From an uncultured Campylobacterales bacterium (GTDB taxonomy: Bacteria; Campylobacterota; Campylobacteria; Campylobacterales; Arcobacteraceae): a DNA stretch of 48,715 bases. Numbering within the stretch: the stretch's first letter is position 1; every line of letters begins with the position of its first letter. Below are positions 45,317 to 48,715 of this stretch, piece by piece. The stretch is from contig CAJQLJ010000048.1 of assembly GCA_905479135.1 (NCBI GenBank), positions 1 to 48,715 of the forward strand. Direction: 5' to 3'. The notes beneath the pieces were generated by a model. It worked only from the letters and a program-made list of their open reading frames with translations. It had not been told where the DNA came from and made no database searches. Made by a program: the position numbers and the translations under genes.

Positions 45317-47164
45317 TTAATAAATAGTATCCATATCAATTGAAGCCATAGGTGATGTAATAGAATGAAGTGATGTAAGTAATGCCTTTATATTTGAAGA
45401 ACGTAGTATGATTTCGTATCTATATTTATTAGCCATTTTAAAAATTGCACATTGTCCAAAACCTACTACTTCTATGTCTTTTTTTTGTTTTAGTAAATTT
45501 ACATAAATATCAAGTTCATCTTTTACTTTTAGGCCATTTGTATGTGAGAAAACAACTTTCGCCATTTTTAAATATGGAGGGTATAATTCTTCTCTGAATT
45601 CGAGCTCTGATTCTAAAAACTCTTGATAATTTGATTCATTCAAATAAAAATCAAAAAAATCTTCATTTTTAGTTTGAATGATTACTTCACCCTCACCCTT
45701 TCTTCCACTTCTCCCTGATATTTGAATGAGTAAAGATAAAGCTCTTTCTCTTGCTTTATAAGAGTTCATATTTAATACTGAATCAATTCCTAAAACAACA
45801 GCTAATTTTACGTTGTGATAGTCATGACCTTTTGAAAGCATTTGAGTTCCAACTAAAATATCTATATCACCTTTATTAAACTCATTTAATAAAGCTTTTA
45901 ATTGTGTGTTTGTTTTTACCTTATCTCTATCAAATCTTTTAACAATTTTATCTTTAAAGATTTCATTTAATTCTTCTTCAATTTGTGCAGTTCCAACTCT
46001 TAAATTATGAATAACACCTGTTTTGCAAGTAGGACAAAATTCAGGTATTTTTTCTGTATAACCACAATAATGACATTTTAGTGTTAAATCATTTTTATGT
46101 AAGCTCATAGAAACAGAACAATAAGGGCATTCAACTGATTTACCACATGTTGTACATATCTGATATTTAAAATTTGCACGTGTGGGTAAGAAAATGATTA
46201 CTTGATTTTTAGATTCTAATGTTTTTGATATTCTATTTAAAACTGTAAGAGATAAACTAGCATCACTATCATCAAAAGTATATGATTTTTTTGTATTATG
46301 ATATGTTTGAGTTAGTCTAATAAATGGCATTTTATGAAATGAAGTTGTAGATACAGTTGCACTTCCTAGAACAAGTTGAATATCAAATTTTTTAGCCATA
46401 TAAATACTTAAATCTTTTGTATGAAACCTAGGCTTTGAGTCACTTTTATAAGATTCATCATGCTCTTCATCTACAACTATCACACCTAGCTTATCAAAGG
46501 GAAGAAACAGTGCAGATCTTGCACCTGCTATTAGTTTTATACTTCCTTCTTGTAAACCTTGAAGTATTTCTTCTTTTTTCTTTTTTGTAATTTTTGAGTG
46601 CCAAATAGCAACACTTTTGTCAAAAACCTTCTCTAGTCTTTTTTGCATTTGAGGAGTTAGTGAAATCTCAGGCATTAATAAAATTGCTTGTCTATTTTCA
46701 TTTAGATGCTTTTCAATTATCTTGATATATATTTCAGTTTTACCAGAGCCTGTATTTGCAAACAACAAAGCTTGCTTCTTATTATTTAAAAACTCATAAG
46801 CTTTTGTTTGTTCATTTGATAAGTTGATATTACAATCAAAAGTTTTGATATATTTTTTATCTTTAATTTGACTATTAAAAGGAATATATACACTTAAAGC
46901 TTCTCCAAGAGAACATACATAGTATTGAGAAACAAAATTTGCAGTTTCAAGCATTTGAGTATCATAATACTCAGAAGTAATATAATCAATAGTTACACAT
47001 TTAAATTCAGGTTTTTCAACCTCTTTTATAATAACAGCATCACTTAAAGTTTTTCTATTACGAAGTTTTACACTTACTTTTGTACCTAATTCTAATTTTG
47101 CTTCACTTTGGTATGTTAGATTATTCAAAGGAGATTTTAATAAAGCTAGTTCATAATAAAACAT
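45317..47164 (-). CDS. priA: Primosomal protein N' (PriA replication-restart helicase)
   Basis: 615 residues, shorter than E. coli PriA (732). The DNA-binding part lies at the N-terminus; helicase motifs follow: Walker A FANTGSGKTEIYIK, DEEHDESYKSDSKP (DEEH box), GSATVSTTSF and QISGRSGRKGEGEV (motif VI). The zinc-binding insert carries four Cys pairs (CTTC, CPYC, CHYC, CPTC). It restarts collapsed forks by loading DnaB. Its ATG overlaps the stop of the pseudopilin gene (TAATG). It is the last gene of the cluster 48462-45317. Confidence 0.95.
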   Translation of the reverse strand: MFYYELALLKSPLNNLTYQSEAKLELGTKVSVKLRNRKTLSDAVIIKEVEKPEFKCVTIDYITSEYYDTQMLETANFVSQYYVCSLGEALSVYIPFNSQIKDKKYIKTFDCNINLSNEQTKAYEFLNNKKQALLFANTGSGKTEIYIKIIEKHLNENRQAILLMPEISLTPQMQKRLEKVFDKSVAIWHSKITKKKKEEILQGLQEGSIKLIAGARSALFLPFDKLGVIVVDEEHDESYKSDSKPRFHTKDLSIYMAKKFDIQLVLGSATVSTTSFHKMPFIRLTQTYHNTKKSYTFDDSDASLSLTVLNRISKTLESKNQVIIFLPTRANFKYQICTTCGKSVECPYCSVSMSLHKNDLTLKCHYCGYTEKIPEFCPTCKTGVIHNLRVGTAQIEEELNEIFKDKIVKRFDRDKVKTNTQLKALLNEFNKGDIDILVGTQMLSKGHDYHNVKLAVVLGIDSVLNMNSYKARERALSLLIQISGRSGRKGEGEVIIQTKNEDFFDFYLNESNYQEFLESELEFREELYPPYLKMAKVVFSHTNGLKVKDELDIYVNLLKQKKDIEVVGFGQCAIFKMANKYRYEIILRSSNIKALLTSLHSITSPMASIDMDTIY

Positions 47165-47598
47165 TATTCTATTTCTTTACATATATCAAAACTACTTTTG
47201 CATTTAAAAGAATTTTCTTCTAATACAAAAATTACTTTTTTACTAGGATTTAAAATATATTCATAAGAATTTGTTGAAGTTTTAATCCATTTTTTAGATT
47301 CATTTATACTAGAACTAGTTGATAGTAAAGAAAAATCTATTATTTTTGTAAATAAAGGTTCATTTTCTTTATCAAATAGTGCAGTATCTAAACTAGTTAT
47401 ATCTGAAGAATTAGCTAATAATATTTGATTTGTTTTAAATTTATTTATACCATTTCTTATAATTGCTAGATTAGATTTAAGCTCTACTAGTGTTGAGTTA
47501 TTTGTTATATCACTAAACTTAGGAATTGCAAAAGTTAAAATTATAGAAATTGTTGTAATAACAATTAATAACTCTAGTAAACTAAAGGCTTTAATCAT
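47164..47598 (-). CDS. Type II secretion/type IV pilus pseudopilin-like protein
   Basis: 144 residues. The N-terminus MIKAFSLLELLIVITTISII is a class III prepilin signal: a short basic leader, then F at +1 and Glu at +5, and a hydrophobic helix. The residue before the predicted cleavage site is Ala, where Gly is usual. The body is compact and has only two Cys (C-terminal CKSSFDIC), a possible disulphide. It needs a prepilin peptidase encoded elsewhere. It sits alone between the ZapA-like gene and priA, overlapping both by one base (TAATG), with no other pilus gene nearby. Confidence 0.8.
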   Translation of the reverse strand: MIKAFSLLELLIVITTISIILTFAIPKFSDITNNSTLVELKSNLAIIRNGINKFKTNQILLANSSDITSLDTALFDKENEPLFTKIIDFSLLSTSSSINESKKWIKTSTNSYEYILNPSKKVIFVLEENSFKCKSSFDICKEIE

Positions 47599-47807
47599 TA
47601 AAATCTTGCTAATTTAGTCGAAATTTGATTGACATCATCTTTAAATGTTGAGTATTCTTGAGTTATTCTAATAAATGCAGCTAATAAATCTTTTGTATCA
47701 TTATTTTTGTTTAAATCTAAAAACTTTGTAAGTTCTTTTTCCATATCAGGAGTGACATTAATAGTGTAAGCCATATTATTTATATGGAAAGTAATATCTC
47801 TATTCAC
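47598..47807 (-). CDS. Small protein, possibly ZapA-like
   Basis: 69 residues. It begins RDITFHINNMAYTINVTPDM, two short beta-strands, then a helix through to the end (DLLAAFIRITQEYSTFKDDV). ZapA-type Z-ring proteins have the same beta-beta-alpha start with the helix coiling with partners, and in gammaproteobacteria they are preceded by a 65-residue coiled-coil protein, like the gene just upstream here. That comparison is suggestive only. It overlaps the coiled-coil gene by 8 bases and the pseudopilin gene by one, so translation is coupled. Confidence 0.5.
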   Translation of the reverse strand: MNRDITFHINNMAYTINVTPDMEKELTKFLDLNKNNDTKDLLAAFIRITQEYSTFKDDVNQISTKLARF

Positions 47808-48000
47808 CTTTTTGTACCTTTATCAGATTTAAACTGTTGTCTATTCGAAGAATCATATCTTGGTTATTTTTTGAAAGTTCTTCATTCTCACTTTGTAATG
47901 AATTAAGCTCTTTGTTTAAAAATTCATTTTCTTGTTTTAATCTTTTATATTCATGTAATAGTTTGTCAATTTTTATATTTAAATTTTCTATTATTTCCAT
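47800..48000 (-). CDS. Small coiled-coil protein
   Basis: 66 residues, all helical: heptads with Leu/Ile at core positions (IENLNIKIDKLLHEYKRL, then NEFLNKELNSLQSENEEL) and no Gly or Pro, so a continuous coiled coil. Size and position directly before a ZapA-like gene resemble the TIGR02449-like coiled-coil partners of ZapA, or ZapB; this is inference. It overlaps the next gene by 8 bases. The weak Shine-Dalgarno suggests it relies on upstream translation or on a low level. Confidence 0.6.
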   Translation of the reverse strand: MEIIENLNIKIDKLLHEYKRLKQENEFLNKELNSLQSENEELSKNNQDMILRIDNSLNLIKVQKGE

Positions 48001-48054
48001 ATTTGCATTCTATCCAAATTTTCCTAGTAAAAAAACTTAAATGAAGAAGTTTTA

Positions 48055-48462
48055 TTATTTTTCTTCATTTATAAAAATATTAGCTACTTGATAAAGCATA
48101 GCAACTGATTTACCCCATTGTGAATAATTATCAATGTCTTTAAAATCAAAACCAAATTTTATTGTAATTTTTTTGATTAAATCTTTTTCATTAATATGAA
48201 AATTATTATCAATGTGAATTAAAATCATTAGTTCTAAAAGAATTATTCTTTGACTTCTTTGCGATTTGTAATCATTTAGATTTTCTTCCAAACAAAATGA
48301 TGCGATATCAAATGAATCAATATTTTCAATTCCCATTTCTACACAATAAGATAAAATTATTTCATCTTCTCTTTCTCCATAACTATTGTCGATTCTTGCT
48401 AAATAATGTGCTAATTGTAAAAATGAAAATTTTTCTCTTGATTCTAATTGCATTAGTAACAT
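48055..48462 (-). CDS. TerB-like helical protein
   Basis: 135 residues, all alpha. Two matching helical pairs: FLQLAHYLARIDNSYGEREDEII and ILLELMILIHIDNNFHINEKDLI. Each has an (D/N)xxxxxxE(E/K)xxI turn, the internal duplication of TerB (tellurite-resistance B)-like domains that bind metal through acidic residues. AAGGGA lies 7 bases before ATG 48462, which fixes the start. No ter operon is present, so a tellurite role is not implied. It is the first gene of the tight minus-strand run to priA. Confidence 0.6.
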   Translation of the reverse strand: MLLMQLESREKFSFLQLAHYLARIDNSYGEREDEIILSYCVEMGIENIDSFDIASFCLEENLNDYKSQRSQRIILLELMILIHIDNNFHINEKDLIKKITIKFGFDFKDIDNYSQWGKSVAMLYQVANIFINEEK

Positions 48463-48572
48463 ATAACTATCCCTTTTTTATTATTTTTTTATATTAAATT
48501 ATGCACCTAAATACATAGCTCTAATTTTATTATTACTGTACACAAAAGTAAAATAAATCTTTACTTTCTATT

Positions 48573-48715
48573 TTAAACTGAAATTATACTTCTACCTTCT
48601 TTTACCCATGAACTTAATAACTCACCTGTAAAATATAGTTTTAAATCGCATGATTCCATAGCATCAACTACATCTAAGTTTTGTGCACATTTTTTGCATG
48701 CTATTACTTCAACAC
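48573..48715 (-). CDS. Partial small protein, DsrE-like C-terminus
   Basis: The right edge cuts this gene; 46 residues remain before TAA. They read VEVIACKKCAQNLDVVDAME and end GELLSSWVKEGRSIISV. A Cys-x-x-Cys pair (ACKKC) lies in a strand-loop typical of DsrE/DsrF-like sulphur-relay proteins, and a C-terminal amphipathic helix and short strand fit that fold. The assignment is based on pattern only; the N-terminal half is outside. It is codirectional with the TerB-like gene but separated by 110 bases. Confidence 0.5.
   Translation of the reverse strand, partial: VEVIACKKCAQNLDVVDAMESCDLKLYFTGELLSSWVKEGRSIISV

Noticed and set aside
48055-48462. Tellurite-resistance function for the TerB-like gene
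   Set aside because: No other ter genes are nearby, and TerB-like folds occur in many unrelated proteins.

Overview
This strongly A+T-rich window looks like chromosomal core genome of an Arcobacteraceae member (Campylobacterota). Three things point there. The truncated gene at the left edge matches, as I recall it, the C-terminus of NavAb, the voltage-gated sodium channel of Arcobacter butzleri. The block rodA / RluA-type pseudouridine synthase / FlpA-like fibronectin-type-III lipoprotein / trmB / ftsE / ftsX / EnvC-like protein has the order I remember from Campylobacter jejuni. The promoters are T-rich with a good -10 and no clear -35, as in Campylobacterota sigma-70 promoters. I see no prophage, insertion sequence, CRISPR array, rRNA operon or toxin locus.

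Layout. 1-1126 (+): NavAb tail and an unknown 321-residue protein 4 bases behind it. 1143-6263 (-): carB, a short YrdC/Sua5 protein, an AAA+ ATPase with a DUF234 domain, then a tRNA-Glu with its own promoter. 6338-9463 (-): membrane protein, ThiF-like enzyme, xseB, metX, tyrosine-phosphatase-like protein. 9538-13945 (+): hemF, YhcH-like, SocA/DUF4065-like, SlyD-like, pheA and Rof-like genes, with an AcpH-like gene on the other strand. 13962-18740: NYN-domain protein, adk, guaB, gatA (all -). 18933-21839 (-): the alpha operon rpmJ-rpsM-rpsK-rpsD-rpoA-rplQ. 22094-26765: HIT protein (+), leuD-leuB (-), rpoD plus a possible degenerate kinase-like gene (+). 26781-29265 (-): hemL, ppnP, atpZ, membrane protein. 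29315-30997 (+): TonB-like protein and two unknown genes. 31028-32988 (-): rodA, speB. 32990-41615 (+): pseudouridine synthase, flpA, trmB, ftsE, ftsX, EnvC-like gene, DUF188, DUF234, FkbM methyltransferase. 41650-45227 (-): RidA, ABC-F ATPase, dapD. 45317-48462 (-): TerB-like protein, coiled-coil protein, ZapA-like protein, pseudopilin and priA as one tight cluster. The right edge cuts a small Cys-containing protein.

How the genes fit together. Many encode housekeeping functions: amino-acid synthesis (carB, metX, pheA, leuBD, dapD), haem (hemF, hemL), nucleotides (adk, guaB, ppnP), transcription and translation (rpoA, rpoD, r-proteins, gatA, tRNA-Glu), and envelope growth and division (rodA, ftsEX with an EnvC-like activator). 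No gap between genes exceeds 300 bases; the longest, about 250 bases upstream of rpmJ, holds a possible RNA switch. The least explained items are the NavAb-linked unknown gene, a DUF234 gene with no canonical start codon, a tRNA-Glu with a pyrimidine at position 37, a leaderless-looking TonB-like gene, and the possible pseudo-histidine-kinase behind rpoD. I found no convincing wholly new multi-gene system.
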